NCBI GenBank assembly: GCA_013397865.1
Contig: VZTI01000427.1
Span: forward strand, 34,454 to 98,453
DNA: 64,000 bases
Reading direction: 5' to 3'
From: Struthidea cinerea
Lineage: Eukaryota; Chordata; Aves; Passeriformes; Corcoracidae
In this document: positions 1 through 10,984 of the stretch, in pieces
How positions within the stretch are numbered: position 1 is the first letter of the stretch
Layout: each line of letters starts with the position of its first letter
Position numbers and translations under genes: made by a program
Notes under the pieces: model-generated
Database searches by the model: none
The model's input: the letters and a program-made list of their open reading frames with translations, nothing else
Told to the model about the DNA's origin: nothing

Positions 1-1205
1 CATTCCAGGATTCTGCTATTCCCTGTCACCATCTCAGCCCCAGAACGGCCCAGAAGTCATATTTTAACACAACTATTCTTTTGTAAATTCCCCTGATATT
101 TTATATCTGAAATTCTACTACGGAATGAGAAAATAAACTGGCACCTAGGACAAGTGCTGAGTAACCTCCTGTCAGAGTCGTTTTCATCTTTGTAAGATCG
201 TGGTTTATAGAAAACTCTAAAATGCTCCAGCTTCTACTCAACTCTACGGCAGCCAACGTTTCACTTCATTACAGCCTGACTGCGGACGTAATGGAATTCA
301 GCAGGTGCCTTAAGGATGGGTCGTTTGGAGCTTTAGACTTCGGGAATCAAGAACTGGATTTTACAAACCCAGGGGCTGAGGGGAAAAAAAAATTGAATAG
401 AATTTTGATGAATTTAAATCTCTGGCAGCCCCTTCAGCAGCCGGAGTGAAATTGCTTCATTAGGGAAGTTCTGCCACATAACCCTAAACCACTTTTTCAG
501 CCTGAGCAAACCCGAGATTAAATTGAGATGAAGGTTGCCCACAGCTTTAGTAGTTTTAAATGAGCTTTTCCCTTTTTTTTTATTGAACATAAACACAGCT
601 AAACCTCTGAAAATGTCTGTTCCACCCAAGGCATGCAGCTCAACGATTCCCATCGCTCCTGCTGGATTTGGGACAATCCGTGGTGAAATTTCCAGAAGAA
701 TCACTGACACTTTCCTTCAGACAGCAAGAGCCTGCAGAGACCTCGGTGACAAACAGCAATTTAAAGAAATAAATCCGGGAAATATAATTATTGTCAGCAA
801 ATCAGCACTTTCTAGGGGGTCTCAAAGCCTGGGCAGCTCTGTGGATCTTTACTGGGAATTCCTCCCAGGCAGAAGCATCAGGAAGAAGCTCCAAGATACT
901 TTAGAGTGCAATAAGTGGGTGTTGGCTGCCAAAATCACCAGTGGAAAGGTTCAGTGGGGGCAGATCATGGAGGAAAAGAGGAAGAGTTGGGGTTTGAGGC
1001 AGGAGAACTGAGGAGTTCTCCTCAAAACTCCACACACTGTCCCACACAGCTGGCACAGCCGGAGATGTTTCCCCTGTTAAATTCCCAGGAATGGGAAGCT
1101 TGAGCCTGCAGTGGAGTTTTGGAGGATCAGTGACATCGTGGTTCAGCCTAACAAAACCTGAGTGGGTCGTTAAGCCCTAAGGGGAGCACTCCTAAATAAA
1201 CCCCG
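1..1205. other. Unique intronic sequence
   Basis: No gene, recognisable repeat or exon seen. It is A/T-leaning with short A and T runs near 384-392 and 570-580. Short open frames here look like chance. Confidence 0.6.
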
Positions 1206-1590
1206 GCAGTAATGATGCATGGGCAAGGACTTTGCTCAGCAGATGAAGAAAGGCAAAGCCGTTCATTGCGCAGTCAGAATTCCCTAAATCCCAGCACCCA
1301 GCAGGATATCACATCCTATAAACAGGAAAGATGTTCCCCACAGTGTCCCCCAATCACCTGGGGCATTGCACAGATTTTACCTAGGATGGTAACAGGCAAA
1401 CAATGCCCTATAAGGCCCCAAACTGCAATGAACACTCCTCACAGGCCCAGTCTGTCCATAAACACACAATCCTCTCTCAGTCCGTCCCCGGTGACCTGGA
1501 TGCACTCCCAGGGTCACCTCCGGGCCCAGGACAGAGCCCCTCTCTCTGATCCTCAGGGCCCATCTCTCTACCACCACCCAGTGCACCGCA
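1206..1590. repeat. Unidentified dispersed repeat X, copy 1
   Basis: This segment matches 33155-33540 in the same orientation over its whole length, with scattered substitutions and one 2-base length change (ctctct versus ctct near 1540). Both copies share marks such as AAAGGCAAAGCCGTTCATTG and CACATCCTA. No CR1 similarity is apparent. I could not settle whether it is an LTR, part of a retrovirus-like interior or a DNA transposon remnant. Both copies have open stretches but no domain I recognise. Confidence 0.75.
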
Positions 1591-2370
1591 GCAAACCCCA
1601 GTCCTCTGTGTTCAGCAAAGAGGGACCCTGGGTCTCACCCACATGGACCTCACAATAAAAACCAGGCTCTCCTAAAGAGCAAAACCATCCCAAAACCCCA
1701 GTTCTGGGAGCCAAACCCAGAGGGAACCCCAGCTCCTCACACCAACCCCGGCGCTGTCACGGGAGCGCTGCCCCTCCCAAGAGCCACGCTCAGGCTGTGC
1801 CCTCACCCACATTAACACCCAAATTTGGGTGGTGGTAACACGGTTTATCGCTTTTAAATGTTACCCTGCTCAGGGGGGGTGTCCCAGGCAGCCTTGCTGC
1901 TCTCCAAGATCCCAGTGGTCAGGCTGGCTCTGTGACTTTGGAGTCACAGTGACACCACACGGGGACAGGGACAGGCTGGGACACCGGGAATCTGCTGGAA
2001 TGCAGCAAGGAATGAAAAGCTTAAGTGTATCCTTTGTATCAACAGCCAGGGCAACTCAAAGTGGGCTCAGAGGCTGCCACTGCACGTGGAGCTGTTGGAG
2101 CCTGATCTGCCATCAGCAGCTTAAACAGCCCCTGTGCCAAGGCTGGGCGTGAGAATTTCAGTCTCAGACTGGAAATTGATGTTAATAATTATTAAATTCA
2201 AAGCAGGGGACTGGTAGAGCCGTGGCTGTCAGGAAATAGGAATTTATACAGGACAGGGCTAGTGCTCAGCCTATGGAACTCTGGGTGTTTATGGAGGGAG
2301 GACGAGGAGAACGGCAAACATAAATAAATCAGGATTATTCCTATGTTGTTCCTGGGCTGGTATTACTGAC
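1591..2370. other. Unique intronic sequence, C-rich then mixed
   Basis: The first 300 bases are rich in C/A on the plus strand. Nothing recognisable as a gene or repeat was seen. Confidence 0.5.
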
Positions 2371-2688
2371 TAAGCCCCTACCAGGGCCTAAAGGGGCTCC
2401 AGGAGAGCTGGAGAGGGACTGGGGACAAGGGATGGAGGGACAGGACACAGGGAATGGGTTCACACTGACAAAGGGGAACTTTAGATGGGATATTAGGAAG
2501 GAATTGTTCCCTGGGAGGGTGGGCAGGCCCTGGCACAGGGTGCCCAGAGCAGCTGTGGCTGCCCCTGGATCCCTGGCAGTGCCCAAGGCCAGGCTGGACA
2601 CTGGGGCTTGGAGCAGCCTGGGACAGTGGAAGGTGTCCCTGCCCCATGGCAGTGGTGGCACTGGATGGGCTTTGAGGCCACCACTGCC
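2371..2688 (+). mobile_element. CR1 LINE 3' fragment, group A
   Basis: This is the plus-strand-sense 3' end of a CR1 retrotransposon. CR1 copies are typically truncated at the 5' end and keep only the end of ORF2 (reverse transcriptase C-terminus) and the short 3' UTR. The frame here still shows the decayed signature ELERDWGQGMEGQDTGNGF and then WDIRKELFPGRVGRPWHRV, comparable to the CR1 tail 'DRTRGNGL..RLDIRKNFF..RVVKHWNRLPREV'. It stops at GGGCTTTGAGG without the usual terminal CCTTCCAACCC, because the next, opposite-strand CR1 piece begins there. Confidence 0.9.
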
Positions 2689-2868
2689 CCATGTCCCCAA
2701 GTGCCACCTCCACACATCCTTTAAATCCTCTGGGAATGCTGATCCCACCCATCACTGCCCTGGGTGCCTGTCCCAGTGCTTGACAGCATTTTGGTGGAGA
2801 AATTTTCCTTGATATCCGACCTAAACCTCCCCTGGTGCAGGCTGAGGCCGTTTCCTTTGGTCCCTTCG
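2689..2868 (-). mobile_element. CR1 LINE fragment, antisense, older type
   Basis: In plus-strand reading the pieces TTTTGGTGGAGAAATTTTCC and CTAAACCTCCCCTGG are the reverse complement of CR1 ORF2 near its C-terminus. It abuts the previous plus-sense copy. It is more diverged than the group A copies. Confidence 0.8.
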
Positions 2869-4620
2869 TTGTTTAAATTACAGCAGGCAAAATGCAAGCC
2901 AGGAACTGACTTTATTCTGCATTTCGGAGGTGGAATTACTTTAACATGGCTCTAACAAAGAACATTTGATTATTTATAAAGCACAGGCCGAACATTTCAT
3001 TATGGTGGTGCCTCGTAATGATCACCAAATGAGTTTGGCCTGCATCCCAATTCCAGTTTACTGTGCAGAAAACTCCCTCAATTTTCTAAAATTTATAAAT
3101 GACAGGAATTTTAAATGGAGCTCCAAGCCTGACACACAAACCCAAATCCATCCTGGGTAGAAAAGGAGATTTGACCATGGTGCTGTAGTAAATTTAGCTA
3201 TAAATTTATGCTGGTAACCCATTTTTTGCTCTCTTTCCCCCTCTTTGATTCCATCTTGTTGTAAACCTGCTCCGAGGGTTTGCTAACATGGATTATCCTG
3301 TCTGCATCCCAGGAATTAATTCCTACTCCTGAATCCCCCATAGGCATCTTCACTTGTTTGGGGTTTTTTTTTAAAGGAAGTCAAGAGAATTAAAATTCAC
3401 TGCTGCATTCCTCAGTTCCACTTAATCCTTACAAACATGAACAGAGCTGGCGGGAGTATTTTGATGGAAGCATTTTCCCAGGAAAAATGTGTGATTTCCT
3501 CGCTGGAACTCTTGTACAGGGATTTTTCTCTCCTCTCATTAAAAATACATTTATAGCCGAGCATGGATTTTTTTTTTCCCCAACTAGAAACATTTCCCAT
3601 AAATCATTTTGACACAAGCATCCTCATTTTGAAATTCTAGGATAAAACCTTTGGATCCAGTAGTTGTTGATGGTTATTATTGACAGCAAGGTGTTGCTGC
3701 AGGACGGAAATTAGGTTGGAATTCTTTTTTTTCCCCATTGTTTCCTCTTTTTTCTTTCGCACAACACAGGAATTGCCTGCAAAAAAGCATGAGAAGAGGG
3801 GAAAGGGAAGAGTTTGGAGCCCTGCAGCCCTGCCAGGTTGTTTTACAGCCTCCAGATGGGAAAAGCAAAGCGCGATCCCGGAGTTCCGCTCTTTTCAGGA
3901 AGCAAGAATCAGATCTGACCCCTGGAGTCTCTTCCATCACCACCCACTCCACTCATCCTGCTCCAGACAGGAAAATAAATCCCCCAAATTGTGCTATTTA
4001 AAAAATTTTATAAATGAAAACCATATTCTTTGATGTGAACAGTGCTCCAGCAGCTTTCATAGCAAATAAACAGCAATAATATTTATTATTCCCTAGGCAT
4101 TCCCTATTTCCATGATTTTTTTTTTCAGGCTCTGAACAAACACAGAGGGAAAAAGACATTGGAAAAATCCTTGGAGATGTTCACTGCAACAAAAGCAGAT
4201 GTGATGGTAACCATAAACCTTCCGTAGTGCTGCTTTCCCCCAAAGCCCTGGAATTCTGCCTTCCTCCATCTGGCACGCTCTGCTTGCCCAACATTAGATC
4301 TATATTTTTATTATTTCCATTTTTTTTTCACCCAGCAGGAGGAATCTTGTGCCTGCTCTTTAAACAACATCTTCAAAGGGGAAAAAAAAAAATAAACAAT
4401 TGGCGTTCCCAGGTTATGACTCGGCTGGAGCAAAGCAAGAACAATTCGTAAGCTGTGGTTTTCTAACCCAACAATTGTTGTCTTTAAGACTCCAAACCAC
4501 TTGGTTATTTACTAACTACATTTGAGTCATCAAGTTTGCTCTGAGTGTGACTTCCCCACACGAATTAATGTCATTTATGCTCTTTTTGTGAGAAGAAGAG
4601 TAGAAAAATGTTGAGTTTAG
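2869..4620. other. Unique A/T-rich intronic sequence
   Basis: There are several T runs (about 3364-3372, 3570-3578, 3725-3733) and A-rich patches. No exon, RNA gene or named repeat was seen. Confidence 0.55.
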
Positions 4621-4660
4621 ACTCCTAGAAAGGTTTGGGTTGGAAGGGACCTTATCTCCT
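4621..4660 (-). mobile_element. Very short CR1 3' terminal fragment
   Basis: AGGTTTGGGTTGGAAGGGAC is the reverse complement of the CR1 extreme 3' end. Only about 40 bases remain. Confidence 0.65.
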
Positions 4661-4723
4661 AAGGGCTCTTTTTCCCTGAGGGAGATTTTGGGTTGATAAA
4701 AAGATTTTAAAGATAGATTTTAA

Positions 4724-5122
4724 AAGGCTGAGAGAGCTGGGATTGTTCAGCCTGGAGAACGGAAGCTTTGGGGTGACCTCACTGTGGCCTTGCAGGGCCT
4801 GGAGAGGACGACAGGGAAGATGGAGAGAGACTTTGGAGAAGGGATGGAGGGACAGGACACAGGGAATGGCTTCAAACAGACAGAGGGGAAATTCCGGTGA
4901 GATATTGGGAAGGAATTGTTCCCTGGGAGGGTGGGCAGGCCCTGGCACAGGGTGCCCAGAGCAGCTGTGGCTGCCCCTGGATCCCTGGCAGTGTCCAAGG
5001 CCAGGTTGGACATTGGGGCTTGGAGCAGCCTGGGACAGTGGAAGGTGTCCCTGCCCATGGCAGGGGCTGGAATTTTCAATCTTTAAGGTCCCTTCCCACT
5101 CAAACCACTCCACGGTTCTGAC
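4724..5122 (+). mobile_element. CR1 LINE 3' fragment, group A
   Basis: It runs from GAGAGAGCTGGGATTGTTCA (the 'LRELGLFSLE' part of CR1 ORF2) to the 3' end CCTTCCCACTCAAACCACTC followed by GGTTCTGACA, a decayed version of the terminal ATTCTGTGA repeat. The ORF2 frame is broken. Confidence 0.92.
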
Positions 5123-5438
5123 ATTTGTTTTCTTTTTCTCTCAGACAACAAATGAACAGAAGGTGAATTTCCGTGCACCAGCCTTTCAGTGCTGACCGTC
5201 CCCATCCCTTCAGTGCCAGAGGTGATCCCGTGAGGATCTGTTTGATGCCCCCAGGCTGGGGAAATGCAAAGGGGCCTCTCCAGCAGGTGCTGATGAGGCA
5301 CAACATCCTCCAGCTCTGGCGTTCTCTGCTCTTGCCTAAGAACAAAATCATTTCTGTGTCCCTCTTCACCCACCCCCTGTTTACTGTCCCTCGCTGGAGC
5401 AGGTTTGGTTCAGCCCTATTAGAAAATCAAGCTGCACC
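5123..5438. other. Unique intronic sequence
   Basis: Nothing recognisable lies between the CR1 copy and the minisatellite. Confidence 0.5.
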
Positions 5439-6466
5439 TCATTGGAGTGCCCTGGAAGTGCAGGGATTTGTACTCCAGCTGTGGCACAATGGGGAAAATC
5501 GAGCCCCTGCACCTCATTGCCAACTGGAGTGCCCTGGAAGTGCGGGAATTTGTACTCAAGGCTTGGGACAATGGGGAAAATCGAGCCCCTGCACCCCACT
5601 GCCAACTGGAGTGCCCTGGAAATCCAGGGATTTGTACTCCAGCTGTGGGACAATGAGGAAAATCGAGCCCCTGCATCTCACTGCCAACTGGAAGTGCAGG
5701 AATTTGTACTCCAGCTGTGGGACAATGAGGAAAATCGAGCCCCTGCATCTCACTGCCAACTGGAGTGCCCTGGAAATCTAGGGATTTGTACTCCAGCTGT
5801 GGGACAATGAGGAAAATCGAGCCCCTGCATCTCACTGCCAACTGGAGTGCCCTGGAAATCTAGGGATTTGTACTCCAGCTGTGGGACAATGAGGAAAATC
5901 GAGCCCCTGCATCTCACTGCCAACTGGAGTGCCCTGGAAATCTAGGGATTTGTACTCCAGCTGTGGGACAATGAGGAAAATCGAGCCCCTGCATCTCACT
6001 GCCAACTGGAGTGCCCTGGAAATCTAGGGATTTGTACTCCAGCTGTGGGACAATGAGGAAAATCGAGCCCCTGCATCTCACTGCCAACTGGAGTGCCCTG
6101 GAAATCTAGGGATTTGTACTCCAGCTGTGGGACAATGAGGAAAATCGAGCCCCTGCATCTCACTGCCAACTGGAGTGCCCTGGAAATCTAGGGATTTGTA
6201 CTCCAGCTGTGGGACAATGAGGAAAATCGAGCCCCTGCATCTCACTGCCAACTGGAGTGCCCTGGAAATCTAGGGATTTGTACTCCAGCTGTGGGACAAT
6301 GAGGAAAATCGAGCCCCTGCACCTCACTGCCAACTGGAAGTGCAGGAATTTGTACTCCAGCTGTGGGACAATGAGGAAAATCGAGCCCCTGCATCTCACT
6401 GCCAACTGGAGTGCCCTGGAAGTGCGGGAATTTGTACTCAAGGCGTGGCACAATGGGGAAATGGAG
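5439..6466. repeat. 82-bp minisatellite, 13 units
   Basis: Units start (at the GGGATTTGTA or GGAATTTGTA mark) at 5463, 5545, 5627, 5699, 5781, 5863, 5945, 6027, 6109, 6191, 6273, 6345 and 6427. The period is 82 bp except for two 72-bp units (5627 and 6273). The central units from 5781 on are identical by eye, while edge units carry substitutions. Because 82 is not a multiple of 3, the long open frames through the array shift frame from unit to unit and are not evidence of a protein. Confidence 0.97.
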
Positions 6467-6907
6467 CCCCGAGTCATCAGCTCAGCCCTGCCAGAAGCTG
6501 TGAAACAATCCTCCGCATGCAGAGCCTTGGTGGGCAGGAACTGTGCATTCCCTCTCCCTGCTGGGTCACTTCGCTCCTAAAGAAACCCTATCCAAGCCTG
6601 GAAGTGTAAATTTTTTGTGGAGAGACTGCACAGATTTTTGGGAAAGGTCAGCAGCACCGGCCTGACTAAGGTGGTGCCAGCTCTCTGCACAAAAATTAGG
6701 AAAAAACCTTAAATGATGAACTGAAGTGTTTGGCAGAACGCAGAATTACGCTGCAGGTGCTGAGCTGCAGATCCAAACCTTTACAGAAATCTAATGCTTG
6801 ATGTACATAATATTTATATGGAAATATGTTACAATACTTTCAAGACACGGCATTTTTTCTGTAAAAAGTGTGGTTCTCATTAAAGAAAAAGCAGGGCTGA
6901 GTTCAGA
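6467..6907. other. Unique intronic sequence
   Basis: A/T-rich around 6780-6890. No gene or repeat recognised. Confidence 0.5.
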
Positions 6908-6990
6908 GGATCCCAGGATGGTTTGAGTTGGAAGGGATTTTACAGATCACGTACTTCCAACAGCCTTGCCATGGGCAGGGACACCTCCCG
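6908..6990 (-). mobile_element. CR1 3' terminal fragment, antisense
   Basis: CCCAGGATGGTTTGAGTTGG through CATGGGCAGGGACACCTCCC is the reverse complement of the last ~80 bases of CR1. It stops just before the open frame at 7014. Confidence 0.88.
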
Positions 6991-7013
6991 GAGATTTTCA
7001 CAAGCCACTAAAT

Positions 7014-7304
7014 ATGCCAGAAACTGTGAAGATAGTAGAGAAAAATTGGCTTCGCCCGGCTTGTTGCCACATGTATGATCTCAGACAACAGAATCTAAAA
7101 ATCAGCAAGTCAGCTGCACATCTGAGAACTTGGAGGCGTCGCCTCAAGCAGCAGATGGCTCATCCAAAAAAAAAAAACCCCAACAAGCCCCGTGAAAAGC
7201 CCCAACCTTCTGCGGCAATTAGTGCCACGCTTGAAAGCGTGCAGGAGGAGAAGGAAGGCTTTAAACTGCTTGAGGATATCGAACCCAGCAAGGATGATAA
7301 ATGA
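7014..7304 (+). other. Open frame of 96 codons, status unknown
   Basis: An ATG at 7014 opens a frame to a TGA at 7302-7304. The frame also continues upstream into the CR1 fragment to an ATG at 6966, so the start is not defined by sequence. The product would have a basic middle (HLRTWRRRLKQQM, then HPKKKNPNKPREKP) and an acidic end (VQEEKEGFKLLEDIEPSKDDK without its last residue is the clearest part). The composition looks more protein-like than most chance frames here. I do not recognise the family. There is no intron signal, poly(A) tail or target-site duplication to prove a processed retrocopy. A run of 12 A in the middle makes the frame sensitive to sequencing error. It lies antisense to PRKG1, so it could be a retropseudogene, an exon of an unknown transcript or chance. 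Confidence 0.25.
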
Positions 7305-7610
7305 TCAAAGCTGACCAGCTCTGGTTCAGGGTGGGGGTCAGCAATCAGTTCTGGGTGCTGGAGGTGCCAGGTTGGGTGGAGCTTTGGTAGGATCCATTCT
7401 GTGTTGTGATTTTAGGCAGGAAGAGCCAATAATATCAATTCACCCCTGTTGGAAAAAGTGAAAATAAACTGCGCCTCAGGGGTCCCAGGGCAGGATCCCG
7501 TGAGAGCCACCACACCTGGCTCTGCCCTCTGGTCCTTTCCAGCTCATTCCTTCACACATTGGCAAGAAACGGGCAGAGAGGGAAGGCCCAGAACCATGGA
7601 AATCAGCTCA
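7305..7610. other. Unique intronic sequence
   Basis: No recognisable feature. Confidence 0.45.
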
Positions 7611-7918
7611 GGATTCCGGGATGGTTTGGGTTGGGACCTTAAAGCTCATCTTGTTCCAGCCTCCTGGCACGTGCAGGGACACCTTCCACTATCCCAGGGT
7701 GCTCCAAGCCTTGGACACTTCCAGACCATGCCGGGATTGTGCTTTTTGGGGATTCCAACTGGGCCAGTTCCACCTGGGCCAATTCCCAATTCCACCACTC
7801 TGTTCCAATGCTTTACAGCCCTTTTGGTGAAGGAATCCTTCCTGATGTTCAGCCTGAACCTCCCCCGGCCCTTTCTTCTTCTCCTACCCCTTGATACCTG
7901 GGAGAAGGGCCTGACTTG
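7611..7918 (-). mobile_element. CR1 LINE 3' fragment, antisense, diverged
   Basis: It begins with the reversed CR1 3' end (GGATGGTTTGGGTTGGGACC). It continues through CTTTTGGTGAAGGAATCCTT, the reversed 'FFTERVVKHWNR' codons: the minus-strand frame reads FRLNIRKDSFTKRAVKHWNR, close to canonical CR1. This copy keeps that frame better than the group A copies. Confidence 0.9.
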
Positions 7919-9482
7919 GAGGAAGGGAAGCAAACCCATCACGCTTGGAATATTGGAATTAAACAAACCCCAAAGGGCCTGATGGAAATCCCACAATTTT
8001 GCCATCACAAACCCCCTCCATCCGTGCTTGAGCCGAGGGCTTTGAGGCCAGGCTGCCCCAACAGCAGCCTGGGCAGGGCAGGGCCACGTTTTCCACCATT
8101 CCATTGAATTTCTGCCATGGGCTGCCCTCAGGAGATCCATCAGCTCCAAGGCCCAGCTGCCACCTCCCCAAGGCAAGGCCGGATCCCTGCAGGAAGAGCT
8201 CCAGCCCCGAGGGGAGCAGATGGTGACACCAGCCTGGGGTCACTTTGCCCCCTCACTTGCAGCTGTCCCAGCTTTGGAGCTCTCGCCCTCCGAAGCCTCT
8301 GGGAGGGTTTAGTTTCAGGGAATTGCCAGAAGCTTTCCCAAAGCCTGGAAAAGCTTCCTGCGCCTCAGGGCGATGGATCCAAATCCATCAGGCCTGGCTC
8401 CCTGGCAGGGAAAGGGAAATAAAGGCTGAGAGATCCTCTAAGATCACCCAGGGCTTGCAAGAAGTGTGAAAAGCAGCTGAGATAAGGGATGACAAAAATT
8501 CCAGCCGCTCCTTGGAGACCGTGTGTCGGATCCACAGTCCCTGGGATACACAGAGGGTGCAGGTGTTGGGAAAAGGGCAAAACCACCCTGGATTTATGGA
8601 AAAAAAACCATTATTTAGCAACAGGGGTGGCAAAAAATGCTCCTCACCGTGCCAGAGTTAGAAGGTTGGGTTTATTCACTCTCTTTGGGTTGTTTTTATT
8701 CCTTCTCCTGCCCACCAACACTTGAAGCCCTGCTTCAGTTTTATGGTGGCCTCTGCACCACGGGTGCATCTCCATCTCCGTGGGGCTCCTGGCTGGAAAA
8801 CTGCATTATCCTGCATTATCCTGGACTGCATTCCTACCCCGTGGCTGCTTTTAATTCCCTCTTCTACTCTTCCAAACGGGGCTGGAATGGGAATAGGGAA
8901 TGTCTCTGCACTGTGACCAGGGAATGGCTTCATGCCAAGAGGAATCACCCCAGGAGGGACCCTTCCCTCAGCGCCCTTCCACCCCACAGCCCATTTTTCC
9001 AGCCCTTTCCCATCACAAATTCCATCTGCTTTCCTACACCGGAATTTTGCTGCTTCCCAGGCCCTTCCCCAGCACTTTTTGCTGGTTGGATGCCTGCTCC
9101 CCAAACACACGGATTGCAACAGAAGGAGCTGCGGTTCTACCCGGAGAAACAGGAAATAAAATGGTATTTTCCTATAGGATAAAAATGTCTTTTGTTCATA
9201 TAAATCTCTCTGGAAATGTCACCCTGAGATGAAATTCCTGCCACATCTACACTTGTGCGCCTGCCTCTGTGTCCCAGAGTGATAAATATTTCCAATCCTC
9301 CATTCCACTCTATTTTCCCTGGAAAATTCAGGACAACAAGGTTCATAGGGCAGCAGGGGGGAAGGTTTTAGTGGGAGCAGGGGATGGTAAGGAAGGTGTC
9401 CCATGAAAATGGAATATAACCCTCATTATTCCTGGGAATTTCCGTCCAAGGACATTGGAAAAGGATTCAGCCCATAAAAGCT
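7919..9482. other. Unique intronic sequence
   Basis: No gene or named repeat. There is a local 10-bp doublet (CATTATCCTG twice) near 8803-8822. Confidence 0.5.
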
Positions 9483-9706
9483 NNNNNNNNNNNNNNNNNN
9501 NNNNNNNNNNNNNNNNNNNNNNNNNNNNNNNNNNNNNNNNNNNNNNNNNNNNNNNNNNNNNNNNNNNNNNNNNNNNNNNNNNNNNNNNNNNNNNNNNNNN
9601 NNNNNNNNNNNNNNNNNNNNNNNNNNNNNNNNNNNNNNNNNNNNNNNNNNNNNNNNNNNNNNNNNNNNNNNNNNNNNNNNNNNNNNNNNNNNNNNNNNNN
9701 NNNNNN
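9483..9706. other. Assembly gap, 224 N
   Basis: A run of N abutting a hexamer repeat. The missing sequence is probably more of that repeat. Confidence 0.98.
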
Positions 9707-9779
9707 AAAGGGAAAGGGAAAGGGAAAGGGAAAGGAAAAGGAAAAGGAAAAGGAAAAGGAAAAGGAAAAGGAAAAGGAC
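9707..9779. repeat. Simple repeat (GGGAAA)n changing to (GGAAAA)n
   Basis: About twelve purine hexamers, first AAAGGG then AAAAGG type, run directly off the N gap. The change of unit within the array shows two expansion phases. Confidence 0.97.
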
Positions 9780-10984
9780 TCCTTTCCAGGACAGCCAAGA
9801 AACCTGAAAAAAGCTGGAGAAGGCAGGACAGGAGAGAGCAGGGCAGTGAGGTGGGGCGCCCCAAAGGCTTCCAGGTTTTGGTTTTGAGGTGTTCAGAGAA
9901 ACACTGGGTGTTTCAGTTATTCCCTGGGAAAAGGAGCAATGGAAAGGTCAGGTCAGTCCAGCAGTGGCATCACTGAAGGACACAGAAGGAAAGTGGGAAT
10001 TAGAGCAGGGAGAAGAGGAGCAGGAGTGGGGCGATCCCAGCACCTCTTGCAGAGTTAATAGAGATTTAAGAAAAAACAATTAATTCTGGAGTCTGACCAA
10101 AGAAAAAAACCCTCTCTAAGGAAAAGAAACAAAGCCCTGCTTCTACTGATGTCTCCTTCTCAGCCTCTTAAAAAGCTTTTGGCATTAAATCCAGCTCCGA
10201 CATTACCTTCTGACTGAACAGAGCTCTGACAGCACCAGCTGCAATCCTGATTGGAATATTCCTGATTTAATATTTCCCATGTGCATTCCCGCGCTTTTCT
10301 GGTCGCTGATGTCAACGTCCATCACAGCAACTCCCGCTATTCCAGGTGGGAAATACGGTATCAGGTTTCTGGAATGGTCAGCACAGAAACTGGCCCCTGA
10401 CACTCCTCCCCACAGCCATGGATATGGTTTTACTGTTCCAGGAAATCAGCAGGGCACAAATCATGCCCCAGGGATGTGGGGCAGCCAGAGGAGAGCTGAT
10501 TTCTGTAACTTAGGGGAAATAACTACCAGAGGTGCAGATGTAAATGGGAAACAGCACAAATTTTCTTGGAAGTAGTTGTGTAGTCCCATGAGGGACAGCT
10601 ACCACCATTCTCATTTTCAGACCATCGAAAATGTAAAAAAAAAAATCAGATATAAATCGGTCCAAACAGCTCAAATAGCACTGCTGGGGTCACCAGGGCA
10701 CAGCACCTCCTGCCCAACCCAAAGACCACAATTCCTTCTTCCCCCTACACACCACAAATACATTTTGCAAAGAATCAATCAAAAAAATGGGTATTTTAGT
10801 CTTTGCGAGAAGCAGGATCAACAGAGGGCCCTCTGCCTGGGGCTCTCAGTGTCAAACAGGAGCTTCCTCCAGCAGTTCCACCCATGAGCTGACCTGCCAC
10901 GACCCTGCTGGAGGGACAGCTTCCCAAATTCCCACACCTTTTCCATATGTCATGCCTTAAAATAATTCACACCAGTCCCAGGGC
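9780..10984. other. Unique intronic sequence
   Basis: No gene or repeat recognised. Short A runs are present near 10070-10110 and 10636. Confidence 0.5.

Noticed and set aside
5439..6466. Regular spacing that might suggest a CRISPR array
   Set aside because: There is no alternation of constant repeat and unique spacer; whole 82-bp units are repeated, and the context is a vertebrate intron.
5381..6609. Several overlapping frames of 60-200 codons with repeated peptides such as ENRAPASHCQLE
   Set aside because: They are readings of the 82-bp minisatellite. The period is not a multiple of 3, so frames are not kept from unit to unit as in a repeat protein.
9343..9976. Two 173-codon frames across the first gap
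   Set aside because: They are made of N translated as X plus the hexamer repeat (KGKGKG or FPFPFP).
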